Assembly (NCBI RefSeq): GCF_002741035.1
Contig: NZ_CP016808.1
Location: 5,318,501 to 5,382,500 of the forward strand
Source: Paenibacillus sp. BIHB 4019
Lineage (GTDB): Bacteria > Bacillota > Bacilli > Paenibacillales > Paenibacillaceae
Direction of reading: 5' to 3'
Length of the DNA: 64,000 nucleotides
Positions 45,177 through 54,690 of this stretch are shown here, in pieces. The stretch's first letter is position 1. Each line of letters opens with the position of its first letter. The notes below the pieces were generated by a model. That model worked only from the letters and a program-made list of their open reading frames with translations, made no database searches and had not been told where the DNA came from. Both the position numbers and the translations under genes were made by a program.

Positions 45177-45785
45177 ATGCAATTGGACAAAGTAGTCGCT
45201 TACCATAAAGCGCTTGCAGATCCAACCAGGATCAAAATATTAATTTTGCTATCGGAAGGAGAGCTTAATGGCCAGGTTTTAGCAGAAAAGCTAGGTGTCT
45301 CTCCAGCTACGATAACCCATCATGCTGCAAAGCTGCGTGAAGCAAGCTTGATTAATGAGAGAAGAGATAAAAATACGATCTTCTTTTCTTTAAATCACTA
45401 CTTCATCAAAAGCAGCGCTACTGCTGCTGCGGAGTTAATTTACAAAAACACAAATGCAATAGGAGGTGTGGATATTTTGGAGGATGACAAAAACAAGCGG
45501 CTTCAGCAGTCTGTCGTTAAAAACTTTTTCACATTAGACAATAAATTAAAGCACGTACCCGCGCAGCTTAAGAAAAAGCTGATCGTATTGGAGCACCTAG
45601 TGACTCAACTAGAAACAGGGCGCAAATACAGCGAAAAGGAAATCAATGCATTCATTAAACGTTATCATGATGACTTCGCCACCATACGCAGGGAATTTAT
45701 CATGCACCAATTTATGTTCAGAGAAAACGAAATTTACGTATTGAACCCGCCAGAGATGTGGGCGAAATGGGAAAATCTAGCGTGA
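45177..45785 (+). CDS. ArsR-family regulator with DUF2087 domain
   Basis: A 202-residue regulator. Residues 1-85 are an ArsR winged helix (KALADPTRIKILILLSEGE ... VSPATITHHAAKLREASLI). Residues about 100-195 are a DUF2087 domain (LEHLVTQLETGRKYSEKEINAFI). No metal-binding cysteines are present, so it is not a metal sensor. GGAGGTGG precedes the ATG. It probably represses itself through the two palindromes upstream; the effector is unknown. Confidence 0.88.
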   Translation: MQLDKVVAYHKALADPTRIKILILLSEGELNGQVLAEKLGVSPATITHHAAKLREASLINERRDKNTIFFSLNHYFIKSSATAAAELIYKNTNAIGGVDILEDDKNKRLQQSVVKNFFTLDNKLKHVPAQLKKKLIVLEHLVTQLETGRKYSEKEINAFIKRYHDDFATIRREFIMHQFMFRENEIYVLNPPEMWAKWENLA

Positions 45786-45888
45786 GAATATGCTCCATTT
45801 TAAGCTAAAGAAGGTGTAGAAGCTGATTCACTTAAAGTTAGTATCTGATCCGCTCTCGACAGAAAGTATAACCATTCAAAAGGCGATT

Positions 45889-46323
45889 ATGAATTCACAG
45901 CCTCTGTTTAATCTCTTAGTCCTTGGTAAACGACTCCAAACGGACGAAGAGATTAGGGAAGAAAACCAGAAAAATCTCGAACAGGGCGAAAAAATGTTTC
46001 ACTTGATTGAAAATAACGAATGCGTTGGAATGATGACGTATCTTCCGAAAAATCCTAATGATCATCATCCGTGGATTGGGCTGCTTATTATTCATAAGGA
46101 GCAAGAAAGGGCAGGAATCGGATCGCTTGCATTGAAATTGTTAGAAGAAGAATGGGCAGCACAGCGCATAGACAAAGTCAGACTTTGTGTTCAGCATGGC
46201 AACCATAACGGGGCTTCCTTTTGGAATAAGAATGGGTTTCATAAAATTAGCGAGGGGCTCGACAATCACAACAATCCAATTGATATTTACGAAAAATGTA
46301 TAGAAATGAGGAGGAGTGTGTGA
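45889..46323 (+). CDS. GNAT family N-acetyltransferase
   Basis: A 144-residue GNAT domain as written from ATG 45889 (AAAAGG upstream), with the acetyl-CoA loop ERAGIGSLAL and GASFWNKNGFHKIS. The frame stays open upstream to a CTG at 45823 that follows AAGAAGGTG and would add IHLKLVSD plus a helix, matching the first strand and helix every GNAT needs; that longer form may be the real protein. The stop overlaps the ATG of the next gene (TGATG), so the two are coupled. Confidence 0.82.
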   Translation: MNSQPLFNLLVLGKRLQTDEEIREENQKNLEQGEKMFHLIENNECVGMMTYLPKNPNDHHPWIGLLIIHKEQERAGIGSLALKLLEEEWAAQRIDKVRLCVQHGNHNGASFWNKNGFHKISEGLDNHNNPIDIYEKCIEMRRSV

Positions 46324-47459
46324 TGCCGCAAGAGGATCGCTTAAAGGTATATCCGTTATCCGAAATCGCTCATCTTAAGGTTCATGGCCGGACGACTGGC
46401 CAACTTGATCCATTAACGTTATTTTGGACCGGAAGCTCGGTGGAATTAAATGCGCAAGGATCTGAGCTTTGGGTTGAAGTCGAGGTGAATTACGACCAGT
46501 ATGAGCCTTGGATCAGCATCCTGATCAACGGTGTGCCGGTCAGCAGACTAATGTTAACGGCGGGCAGGTACTGGGTTTGTATTTATAGAGGCATGACTAA
46601 GACCGCCATTAAAAATGTTCGTATCGTAAAGGATGTACAGGCGATGAGCGCGGATTCGGAATGCCTCCTGCAGATTCACGCTGTGAAGTTTGACGGTGAA
46701 TGTACACCGATTGAAGAAAAGCCATATCGCATCGAATTTATAGGCGACAGCATTACTTCTGGAGAAGGGGCCATCGGAGCGAAAGCGGAGACGGACTGGA
46801 TTCCGATGTGGTTTAGCGCGATTGACAATTATACGGCGATGACAGCGGAAGCGCTGGATGCTGACTACCGTGTCCTTTCACAAAGCGGATGGGGCGTCCT
46901 TACGAGCTGGGACAACAACCCGCATGCCAATCTTCCTGATTATTACGAACAGGTTTGCGGTCTTCTTACCGGGGAGAACAATAAAGCTTTAGGCGCGCAC
47001 GAAAAAAATGATTTTGCCTCCTGGCAGCCGGATGTCGTCGTCGTGAATTTGGGAACGAATGATGACGGCGCTTTTCATTCTCCGGAATGGGTAGATACAG
47101 CTACTGGAAAAGCTTACAAACAGCGGTTAAAGGCCGATGGCACGTATGATGATGAGGATTTAGCTGCATTTGAGGAAGCAGCTGTGCGCTTTCTAAACAA
47201 AATTAGAAAATATAACCCAGATGCTCCTATCATATGGGCCTACGGCATGCTGGGTATACCGATGATGCCAGCCATCTACCGTGCTGTAAATGCTTATCGA
47301 ATGCAAACAGGGGATAAGCAGGTAACCATTTTTCAGCTTCCCAATACGACTGATGGCACATTAGGCGCAAGACAGCATCCCGGCAAATTAGCCCATGCGA
47401 AAGCAGCCAGTGAGCTGGCGGGCTATATCAAAGAAGTTTTGCGTTCCTCTAAGCCTTAG
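46323..47459 (+). CDS. SGNH/GDSL hydrolase, carbohydrate-esterase-2-like
   Basis: A 378-residue esterase in two parts: an N-terminal jelly-roll domain (about 1-125) and an SGNH domain with nucleophile Ser143 (FIGDSITSGEG), NLGTND block and HPG...AH near the C-terminus. This is the layout of CE2 acetyl esterases that deacetylate plant polysaccharides. No signal peptide is seen. GAGGAGG lies upstream of ATG 46323, which overlaps the GNAT stop. The gene ends 11 bases inside the convergent gerB gene. Confidence 0.85.
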   Translation: MPQEDRLKVYPLSEIAHLKVHGRTTGQLDPLTLFWTGSSVELNAQGSELWVEVEVNYDQYEPWISILINGVPVSRLMLTAGRYWVCIYRGMTKTAIKNVRIVKDVQAMSADSECLLQIHAVKFDGECTPIEEKPYRIEFIGDSITSGEGAIGAKAETDWIPMWFSAIDNYTAMTAEALDADYRVLSQSGWGVLTSWDNNPHANLPDYYEQVCGLLTGENNKALGAHEKNDFASWQPDVVVVNLGTNDDGAFHSPEWVDTATGKAYKQRLKADGTYDDEDLAAFEEAAVRFLNKIRKYNPDAPIIWAYGMLGIPMMPAIYRAVNAYRMQTGDKQVTIFQLPNTTDGTLGARQHPGKLAHAKAASELAGYIKEVLRSSKP

Positions 47460-48543
47460 CCGGCCGAAACATTGCTACAACCATTACGACAAGCAGCGGA
47501 ACGAACAGCACCAGCCCCGTCCATATCGGATGAATTTCTGTAACAATGCGAGCCCACTGGGTGTTGCTGTCATAAGTGACGAGCCCCATCAGAAAACCTG
47601 CCAATGCCAGCGGCATAATGATGACATTGTTATCCTTCATGCCGCAAAGCTTGGCCATAAAGAGGCTGAGCACATAGAGGGAAAGCGTAGCTTTCATATA
47701 AGAGCCGAGAATGAGCGACATGCCGATAACGGACTCAATGCGCTGGAAAATTTCCTGAAATTCAATGAGCCGGGCTACGGAAAATAGCATATAGGGCCCT
47801 GCCCCTGCAACCGGACCGAATACCATTAAGGCGCATACCGTCACAGCGCAGAGTACAAGCAAGCTGGCGGCGAAGGAGAAGGACATCGTCATCATCAGCT
47901 TTTTGTTCGGCTTTTGCCCTGCGGCGAAGGGCAGCAGCATGCCGAATAAAAACACTTCGGAGAAAGGGAAGCCAAACGTATAATAGGCTCCAGCCGCTAC
48001 GGGCATCAGTCCTTTAGGCAGCAGCGGCAGCAATTGCTCAGGACGGTATTCAGGAATCGCAAACAGCAGCACGATGACAATGAAAAAGGAAGTTAATAGC
48101 ATAATCAGAGTGAACATTCGTGCGATCACTTCTATTCCTGCGCGGGCCGTCAAAGCAGAAATTATAAAAATAAGGGAAGTAAAGGCGTACATCGGAGTTT
48201 CTCTCATCATCGCCCCAATCATGAACTGGCCTACGCCTACGACAATAGCTGCCTGCATTTGCAACAAATACGAGATAGTCAGCAGCCCTAACAGCACCGT
48301 TAGTACATTGCCGATCACCTTGCGGCTGTAATCAATGTAATCCTGGCCGGGAAATCGGCGATTTAAATACATCAGCATCATTAGGATGCCAAACCCGATT
48401 GCTCCAGACAGCAGCAGGGAGAGCCATGCAGCGGCACCTGCTTTTCCAATCAGCGGGCCAGGCACAAAAATAATCGAGGAGCCGGTCAAGAATACAAATA
48501 AAAGCACGCCCATTTGAAAAGAACTGACCTTTTGTTTATTCAA
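47449..48543 (-). CDS. Spore germination receptor B subunit (GerAB/GerKB family)
   Basis: A 364-residue protein with about ten membrane spans of the APC-type germinant receptor permease family, sited in the spore inner membrane, where B subunits bind the germinant. TTG 48543 follows AAAGGAG and gives the usual MNKQKxSSFQ start; a TTG 27 bases earlier is possible. It is last in the operon gerA-gerC-small D subunit-gerB. Confidence 0.9.
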   Translation of the reverse strand: MNKQKVSSFQMGVLLFVFLTGSSIIFVPGPLIGKAGAAAWLSLLLSGAIGFGILMMLMYLNRRFPGQDYIDYSRKVIGNVLTVLLGLLTISYLLQMQAAIVVGVGQFMIGAMMRETPMYAFTSLIFIISALTARAGIEVIARMFTLIMLLTSFFIVIVLLFAIPEYRPEQLLPLLPKGLMPVAAGAYYTFGFPFSEVFLFGMLLPFAAGQKPNKKLMMTMSFSFAASLLVLCAVTVCALMVFGPVAGAGPYMLFSVARLIEFQEIFQRIESVIGMSLILGSYMKATLSLYVLSLFMAKLCGMKDNNVIIMPLALAGFLMGLVTYDSNTQWARIVTEIHPIWTGLVLFVPLLVVMVVAMFRPAKA

Positions 48544-48571
48544 GCTGATTCTGCTCCTTTCTTCGCCCAAC

Positions 48572-48817
48572 CTAGCCTTTCACCCCCAGCATGCTGCTAA
48601 TCTGTTTGGCAGGCCCGCCCAATATTTGCTCAACGACGTCGAAATAATCGAACCAGTCTTTGTTCAAGACATAATCTATACTCATATACAAGCATGCCGC
48701 TGTAATAAGTGAATAGAGCCAAACTGCAGGGCCTTTCATCTTCCCGCGTAGAGTGAGGCTGTCATAAAGCAGCATGCCCCCGAATAAAAGCGTTGCAATC
48801 AATGCCCGCTCCCACAT
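48572..48817 (-). CDS. Small two-span protein, probable germinant receptor D subunit
   Basis: An 81-residue protein with two hydrophobic spans (about 5-20 and 34-50) and an amphipathic tail. Its size and its place inside a ger operon match the small D subunits that modulate germinant receptors in Bacillus. GAAGGAAG precedes the ATG. It would be easy to miss or discard as spurious. Confidence 0.75.
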   Translation of the reverse strand: MWERALIATLLFGGMLLYDSLTLRGKMKGPAVWLYSLITAACLYMSIDYVLNKDWFDYFDVVEQILGGPAKQISSMLGVKG

Positions 48818-48839
48818 CAATATCTTCCTTCCCGCCTTG

Positions 48840-49994
48840 CTACGATGCAGGTTTGCTGTTCATCGTCCCGACCGTAACGAGTTTAAACTCTATCTTCACA
48901 TTAATTGGCAGCTCCGCAAAGCGCTCATCCCAGTCCGGCTGCAGCTTATGCCATGCCCCCGGGCTCTGGCGGTAAATCTGGTTGCCGATGCCGATAACCT
49001 CCAGCTTATTTTTTTGCAAAAATTTTAACGTCGCTGAAGTTTGTCTCAATAGTGCCGCGCTAAATTTTTCGAGGAAGGCTTGCTCGTCCTTTTTGGAAGC
49101 TATAGCTGTGCATTTTAGCTCTGTAATGGCTAGCTCCCCTTTAATACGGTAGCTGACTACGGGATTTCCATCCTTTATCGTAACTTTGCTCGCTGTACGC
49201 AGAGACAGCACTTCCGCTGTTTCTTTGTCGCCCTTCATGCCCGGGCAAGGAATTTCCAGCACGCCTGAATGGTATTCATTTCGTAAAGCAAGCAGTCCCT
49301 CAACTTTATCGGGAGGCATTACTTTCTGCAATTTTCCATTCTTGATTAAGGCAAGACCGGCAGTGGATAGCGTCTGTTCAGGATTAGAATTACTGTAAAC
49401 ATAGGAGAGTACCGTGTCTGGATGCGCGCTTTCCTGTTGCAGCAGCAAATCGAGCAGGGAGGTGTCCATTGTTTTCGCCGCATTGAGATAGGAGAACTCT
49501 TCTGTACGAAGAATTTGCTGCGCTGTCGTCTGCTCAATAAGCGGATGCTTCTCCAGCATCTTGTGAGCGGGACCTTTGGATATGAGCAGCTTGACGCTGC
49601 TGCGCGGCTCATGGTCGCGATAAAAAATATCGAGTATTTTACCGAGATCCTGATTTCTTGCCAGCTTCTCTCCGACAATAATGACCCGGGTATGGCTCCA
49701 CTGGGCTTTGCGGCCCAAATGGATCGGAATATCGCGTACCGCCTCCATTACGGTATCATCTTGCGTATGAATGTTTACGCTAGACGTTTGCGTAGTAGCC
49801 GATTTTCCAGTTTCTACGGAGGCGGGACGATAAATTTGGGTAAGCATTTCGATTTTTCCGTCCTTCGTTTCGTCGAGGGCAACGCCCATCACAAAACCGC
49901 GCTCGGTCAGCTCATATTTGCTCCAGCAGCCCGTTAGCAGCATGAAGCTCATGAATAGAGAGGCAATCAGTAAAATGCCGGTTTGTTTTTTCAT
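48840..49994 (-). CDS. Spore germination lipoprotein, GerC family (GerAC)
   Basis: A 384-residue lipoprotein with lipobox Cys23 (MLLTGC) followed by WSKYELTERGFVMGVALDE, the hallmark opening of GerAC proteins. It is anchored on the outer face of the spore inner membrane as part of the receptor. It lies 32 bases after gerA in the operon. Confidence 0.93.
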   Translation of the reverse strand: MKKQTGILLIASLFMSFMLLTGCWSKYELTERGFVMGVALDETKDGKIEMLTQIYRPASVETGKSATTQTSSVNIHTQDDTVMEAVRDIPIHLGRKAQWSHTRVIIVGEKLARNQDLGKILDIFYRDHEPRSSVKLLISKGPAHKMLEKHPLIEQTTAQQILRTEEFSYLNAAKTMDTSLLDLLLQQESAHPDTVLSYVYSNSNPEQTLSTAGLALIKNGKLQKVMPPDKVEGLLALRNEYHSGVLEIPCPGMKGDKETAEVLSLRTASKVTIKDGNPVVSYRIKGELAITELKCTAIASKKDEQAFLEKFSAALLRQTSATLKFLQKNKLEVIGIGNQIYRQSPGAWHKLQPDWDERFAELPINVKIEFKLVTVGTMNSKPAS

Positions 49995-50026
49995 GCAGAT
50001 CCCATCTCTTTGATTTTTTGAGCTTC

Positions 50027-51580
50027 TTATGGCTTATGCAAATTTTGCGGCTTGCGCAGCAGCTTTTTGAGCGAGATTCTCATAATGACATCTCGAAGCT
50101 CGACTATCCGAAAAGGAGCGAGCGGAGCCAAATAAGGCTGTCCAAGCGATCTAAGCTTGCACAGATGCAGCAAAATGAACAAGAAGCAAATCATCATGCC
50201 GAAGCCTCCGAGCAGCGCAGCGCAAAGCATGAGCGGAAACCGCAAAATACGGAGCGCAATCGCGATGCCATATTGCGGAATAGAGAAGGAGGCGATACCC
50301 GTCAGCGCCACCACGATAACCATAATCGGCGATGCAATACCTGCACTAATTGCGGCGTCCCCAATGACAAGGGCTCCAACGATGCTCACAGCGGAGCCGA
50401 CAGTCCGGGGCAAGCGAACGCCTGCCTCACGCATAAGCTCAAAAAAGAACTCCATCAGCAGCGCTTCGAAAAAGGCTGGCAGCGGCAGCCCCTCGCGTGC
50501 ATTCAATACTGCTAATAGAAGCACGGTAGGAATCAGCTCAGGATGAAAGGTAGATAGCGCAATATAAATGCTTGGCAGCGATAAGGCGATAATAAAAGCG
50601 AGAATGCGCAGCCAGCGAATCATCGTCGAGATGATCGTCCGTTGGTAATAATCCTCGCTCGATTGGAAAAACTCGGTGAACAACCCGGGACAAAGCAGCA
50701 TGCCGCCTGTTCCTTGCACCAGCACGACGATTTTTCCCTTTAGCAATCCGGCTACAGCCATATCGGTTCTTTCTGTATACCGATGCTGAGGAAAGGGGGA
50801 GTAGCTGGAATCTTCAATAAGCTGCTCAATATAGGAGGTTTCCAAAACATCTACCGTCTTAATGAGCTCCATTCGTTTCTTAAACTCGGCGAGCATCTCC
50901 GTATCCACTTTGCCTTCCAAATAGCCGAAGGCGACAGTTGTGTTGGTATCCCCGCCACCGCTCATTAGCTCAATTTTGAATTTTGGCGTCTTCAGCCGCA
51001 GCCGCAGCAGTCCTAAATTTTTCTGCAAGTTTTCAACGGTGCTTTCCCGCGGCCCTTGCACGACCGATTCATTAACGGGCTCATTGACCTGTCTTGTCTC
51101 TACGGACTGGGCTTTAAAGCTGAGTGCCTGATTCCAGCCGTCGAATAAAATCAGCAGCTGTCCGCTGGAAATACCGTCTACGACAGCATCTAAATCGTTT
51201 ACGAGCTGTACTTTTTTGCCGGAAGGCCCATGATTCTCGAAAAAAAAGCGGACGTCCTCAATGCCGGCTTCCATCCCAGGTCCGACCTCATGCGTTACAA
51301 GATCCTGCAGCGATATTTTCATATAGTTAATGGTATCGTCTTGAATAAGCGAGCTGTAATAGATCGAGCATGCTTTATGCAGCATATCGGGACCGTAATG
51401 CCAATGCATAAAGATGATGTCGGAGCTGCGGACAAAGACAGATTCCAGATAACGGACATTATCCTCCAGTATGGAGGTGAGCGGATGCTTCCCATCGCCA
51501 CTGCCTGATTGACCACTTTGTGGTACGGTTGGCATCGTTTCCTGGGTGCTTGTCCCCGTATGGCTATTCTCGGTTGTCAT
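50027..51580 (-). CDS. Spore germination receptor A subunit (GerAA family)
   Basis: A 517-residue protein: long hydrophilic N-terminal domain (1-315) with the GerA signatures RSSDIIFMHW-like and TERTDMAVAGLLKGKI, then about five membrane spans containing LPSIYIALSTFHPELIPT and PRTVGSAVSIVGALVIGDAA. It starts at ATG 51580 with TAGGTGA upstream and leads the operon, probably read by the forespore sigma factor. Confidence 0.93.
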   Translation of the reverse strand: MTTENSHTGTSTQETMPTVPQSGQSGSGDGKHPLTSILEDNVRYLESVFVRSSDIIFMHWHYGPDMLHKACSIYYSSLIQDDTINYMKISLQDLVTHEVGPGMEAGIEDVRFFFENHGPSGKKVQLVNDLDAVVDGISSGQLLILFDGWNQALSFKAQSVETRQVNEPVNESVVQGPRESTVENLQKNLGLLRLRLKTPKFKIELMSGGGDTNTTVAFGYLEGKVDTEMLAEFKKRMELIKTVDVLETSYIEQLIEDSSYSPFPQHRYTERTDMAVAGLLKGKIVVLVQGTGGMLLCPGLFTEFFQSSEDYYQRTIISTMIRWLRILAFIIALSLPSIYIALSTFHPELIPTVLLLAVLNAREGLPLPAFFEALLMEFFFELMREAGVRLPRTVGSAVSIVGALVIGDAAISAGIASPIMVIVVALTGIASFSIPQYGIAIALRILRFPLMLCAALLGGFGMMICFLFILLHLCKLRSLGQPYLAPLAPFRIVELRDVIMRISLKKLLRKPQNLHKP

Positions 51581-51657
51581 GTGCGTTCACCTAGTTTCCA
51601 TGTCCTGGTTTCTTACATTTACCAGTATGGCTTGCCGCCTGGAAAACTATACGACCT

Positions 51658-51688
51658 AAAAAGACAACGCCCGCAGGGGAGTTGTCTT
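51658..51688 (-). terminator. Terminator of serine hydrolase gene
   Basis: AAGACAAC at 51661 pairs with GTTGTCTT at 51681; on the minus strand the stem is followed by TTTTTAGG. It lies just after the hydrolase stop and also separates it from gerA. Confidence 0.75.
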
Positions 51689-51698
51689 GATATTTAAA

Positions 51699-52670
51699 TT
51701 ATTGCTGCGCGAGCAGCGGGGCAATGTGATGACGGAAAACATCTGCGGGAGGCTTGCCTCTTTTTAGCCTGTCATTGGTGACGACTGCGACGATATTGAG
51801 GCTGGGGATGACGGTAATCGTCTGTCCGCCGAAGCCTAACGCATAATAAAAATCGAAAGCAGAAGGCGAAACGGATTTCGAACCTGCTGAAAAAGAATCG
51901 ACCCACCAATGCCAGCCGTACTGGCCAGGGCGAGGAGACTCAGCGGCTATCGCAGGATAGACGGAGCGCTCTATTAAAGCTTGGGGGATAAGCTGCTGCC
52001 CCTTCCATATGCCTTGCTGCAAATACAGCTGGCCCAGCTTCAGCATATCGGCTGGAAGCAGCCGCAGTCCAAAGCCGCCTGTATGAATGCCTTGCGGATC
52101 ATGCTCCCATTCATTTTGGGAAATGCCTAAAGGCTGAAACAGGTAACGTTCGGCAAATGCAGCAGTGGTCATGCCGCTTGCTTGTACGAGAATGGCAGAC
52201 AGCATTTGGGAGATGCCGGAATTGTATTCCATGCGCGAGCCAGGCTCATCCGATAATGGCTGCTCCAAGGCAAATTGAATCCAGTTTGACGTTTGCGTCA
52301 TGCGGGGGAAGGAGTTTTGTCCGCCGAACTCCGTCCAGTTGAAACCGGCAGACATCGTCAGTAGATGCTCCAGCGTAATCGTTTGTTTTCGCGGGTCAGA
52401 ATCTTCAGCAAGCTGGGGGAAAAATAAAGTGGCTGGCGTCGATGCCTCTGGCAGCAGCTGCTTGCCCATCGCGATACAAATTAGCGCAGATACGACGCTT
52501 TTAGTACAGGAGTTAACTTTTGCAATTTCTTCTCTCGTACGATCATTTCGGTAATGCTCGAAAATAAGCTTGCCATTATAAGACACCAGGCAGCTCCTTA
52601 AGTCCAGCGGCTCAATAGCCGGGAGCAGTGATGACAGCTTCATCTGTATTTCCCTACTTTCCTTATCCAT
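51699..52670 (-). CDS. Beta-lactamase-family serine hydrolase (class C/esterase-like)
   Basis: A 323-residue penicillin-binding-protein-like hydrolase. The catalytic SxxK is Ser54-Lys57 (NSCTKS), the second motif is EYNSG, and FGG near the C-terminus replaces the KTG. No signal peptide is seen with this start, so it is likely a cytoplasmic esterase rather than a beta-lactamase. The frame runs back to 52802 with unrelated sequence; ATG 52670 or 52643 is more credible. Confidence 0.85.
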   Translation of the reverse strand: MDKESREIQMKLSSLLPAIEPLDLRSCLVSYNGKLIFEHYRNDRTREEIAKVNSCTKSVVSALICIAMGKQLLPEASTPATLFFPQLAEDSDPRKQTITLEHLLTMSAGFNWTEFGGQNSFPRMTQTSNWIQFALEQPLSDEPGSRMEYNSGISQMLSAILVQASGMTTAAFAERYLFQPLGISQNEWEHDPQGIHTGGFGLRLLPADMLKLGQLYLQQGIWKGQQLIPQALIERSVYPAIAAESPRPGQYGWHWWVDSFSAGSKSVSPSAFDFYYALGFGGQTITVIPSLNIVAVVTNDRLKRGKPPADVFRHHIAPLLAQQ

Positions 52671-52862
52671 CTCGTTCTTTCGATTATAGGGGGTTAGCGG
52701 AAAAGAAACAAATGGAGGGATGGGCGATCCGGTACGGGCTCTCTGATTCCTGCTTTGTACTTTAAGGCTGGCTGCTTGGCAAAGGCAAGCAGTTGAGTCC
52801 ATTGCCAGCAGTAGAAAATAAATCTATACTACCAGCGAACTTATAGAAGCTGGAGGCAGACG

Positions 52863-53912
52863 ATGAATAAACAATTGGAGCTTTATGATGTAACGATAAT
52901 CGGTGGCGGTCCAGCTGGATTGTACACAGCCTTTTATAGCGGCATGCGCGACCTGAAAACAAAGCTGATTGAATCACAGCCGGAGCTCGGAGGGCGAATT
53001 CTGACCTATCCTGAAAAAATGATTTGGGATGTAGGGGGTGTAACCCCTATCCGTGGAGAGAAATTGATCGCTCAATTAGTCGAGCAAGCCAAAACCTTCG
53101 AGCCAACGATCGTGCTCGGCCAGCAAATTTCAGGCTTTGAGCGGCAGGAGGATGGCTCGATTGTGCTGACGGCGTCGAGCGGCGAGCAGCATCATACGAA
53201 AACCGTTATTTTGGCCATAGGCTATGGCGCCCGAAAGCTGGTCAAGCTGGAAATTGAAGGAGCAGACCGTTTCGAAGTGACGAATTTATATTATACCGTT
53301 CAGGAGCTGGAAGGCTTTCGCGGCAAGCATGTGCTCATTTCGGGAGGCGGCGATTCCGCAGTCGATTGGGCGAATGAACTGGAGCCGATTGCAGCAAGCG
53401 TCACCATTGTACATCGCCGCAGCCAATTCGGCGGACATGAGCGAAACGTCTCGAACATGAGAAGCTCCTCGGTGAAAATATGTACGCCTTATAGCGTAGA
53501 AGCGCTGCTAAGCAGCAATGGGTCTAGCATTGATCAGGTGACCATCGCTCATTTGGAAACAGGCGAGCGTGAGCTGCTGGAAGTCGATGCGGTAATTGTC
53601 AATCACGGGATGAAATGCGATTTCGGGCCAGTGGAGGGCTGGGGTCTTGACCTCGGAGCATGGCATGTAACCGTCGGCGAACATATGGAAACGAATTTGC
53701 CGGGCGTATTTGCCGCAGGCGATTTCGTAACCTATGGCAGTAAAGTTGAGCTGATCGCTGGAACGTTTACCGATGGCATTATGGCACTCAATAGCGCCAA
53801 GCAATATTTGGACCCGGAAGCCCCGATGATGGCCTATGTATCCTCGCATAATGAGAAGTTTAAAGAGAAAAATCGCGCGTTAGGCGTAACGGAGGACGAA
53901 GAGAGCGAATAG
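52863..53912 (+). CDS. yumC: Ferredoxin--NADP reductase, YumC type
   Basis: A 349-residue thioredoxin-reductase-like flavoprotein. The FAD motif GGGPAG is at 14-19, the NADPH motif is [12 protein letters not shown] and the C-terminal [22 protein letters not shown] closes the FAD site. It lacks the redox CxxC of thioredoxin reductase, which marks the YumC group. It passes electrons between NADPH and ferredoxin or flavodoxin. The start follows AGCTGGAGGC. Confidence 0.9.
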   Translation: MNKQLELYDVTIIGGGPAGLYTAFYSGMRDLKTKLIESQPELGGRILTYPEKMIWDVGGVTPIRGEKLIAQLVEQAKTFEPTIVLGQQISGFERQEDGSIVLTASSGEQHHTKTVILAIGYGARKLVKLEIEGADRFEVTNLYYTVQELEGFRGKHVLISGGGDSAVDWANELEPIAASVTIVHRRSQFGGHERNVSNMRSSSVKICTPYSVEALLSSNGSSIDQVTIAHLETGERELLEVDAVIVNHGMKCDFGPVEGWGLDLGAWHVTVGEHMETNLPGVFAAGDFVTYGSKVELIAGTFTDGIMALNSAKQYLDPEAPMMAYVSSHNEKFKEKNRALGVTEDEESE

Positions 53913-53949
53913 CCAGCCGAATAGATTAAAAATATTAATTCACAAAAAG

Positions 53950-53996
53950 AACGACGAGCATTTGGCTCGCCGTTTTTTTTGTTGTATACAGGCATG
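53950..53996. repeat. 47-bp repeat, copy 1, containing a terminator
   Basis: AACGACGAGC pairs with GCTCGCCGTT (one mismatch) and is followed by T8, so it ends yumC transcription. The 47 bases match copy 2 at 56300-56346 at 42 positions including the shared tail GTTGTATA.AGGCATG. The two copies bracket padR and the MFS gene. Confidence 0.8.
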
Positions 53997-54077
53997 AATG
54001 GCTGAATGCATAACGACTTTAGCCATGAAGCTGCTTGACTACTGTACATATCGTTGACAGTCATATGCTGAACATTT

Positions 54078-54096
54078 ATATATTGAATTGATATAT
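54078..54096. promoter_or_regulatory. Candidate PadR operator
   Basis: ATATAT-N7-ATATAT, an AT-rich inverted repeat 57 bases upstream of the padR start, resembles PadR-type sites. AT-rich repeats arise easily, so this is tentative. Confidence 0.35.
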
Positions 54097-54152
54097 GATT
54101 TGTGTTAATATAAGTTTGCGCAATGATACTTACAAAGAAGGTGGGGAATTTT

Positions 54153-54674
54153 TTGAACAGCCAGGATGTGATTTTGGGTATTTTAATGGATGAAAATTGT
54201 TCGGGTTACGAAATCAAGCACAAATTTGAAACGCTGTTTTCGTATTTTTACAATGCCAGCTATGGGACGATTTATCCGACGCTCGGCAAGATGGAGAAGC
54301 AGGGATTAATTACGAAGGAGAGCATTTTGCAGGACGGCAAGCCGAATAAAAATGTGTATACGATTACGGAAGCAGGCCGGGAACAGTTTATGCTGTATTT
54401 AAAAAGCGATATCCAGGCTGTGGAAACGAAATCCGATTTTATGGTGAGGCTCGTTTTTGGGAAATGGGCAGATCAAGAGCAAGTGATTCAATGGCTGGAG
54501 AAAACGATTGCCAAACAGGAGGAAGAGATTGCACAATTAACGGCTGATTATGCAAATTGGAAACCCAACATGAATGCCACCCAAGAGCTGTGTATCACAA
54601 TCGGTATTGCCAATCAGGAGAGCTCCCATCGAATTTTGGTAGAAGGATTGCAGAAGCTGAAAGCTCAATTATAA
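54153..54674 (+). CDS. PadR family transcriptional regulator
   Basis: A 173-residue regulator: N-terminal winged helix (ILGILMDENCSGYEIKHKFE ... GTIYPTLGKMEKQGLI) and a C-terminal coiled coil for dimerisation. TTG 54153 follows AAGGTGGGG. It lies 16 bases before an MFS efflux gene, which it probably represses until a toxic ligand binds. Confidence 0.9.
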   Translation: MNSQDVILGILMDENCSGYEIKHKFETLFSYFYNASYGTIYPTLGKMEKQGLITKESILQDGKPNKNVYTITEAGREQFMLYLKSDIQAVETKSDFMVRLVFGKWADQEQVIQWLEKTIAKQEEEIAQLTADYANWKPNMNATQELCITIGIANQESSHRILVEGLQKLKAQL

Positions 54675-54690
54675 GGAGAAGGGGTTCAAC

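Noticed and set aside
53508..53849. 113-codon minus-strand ORF inside yumC
   Set aside because: Shadow of a conserved flavoprotein gene, no independent signal.
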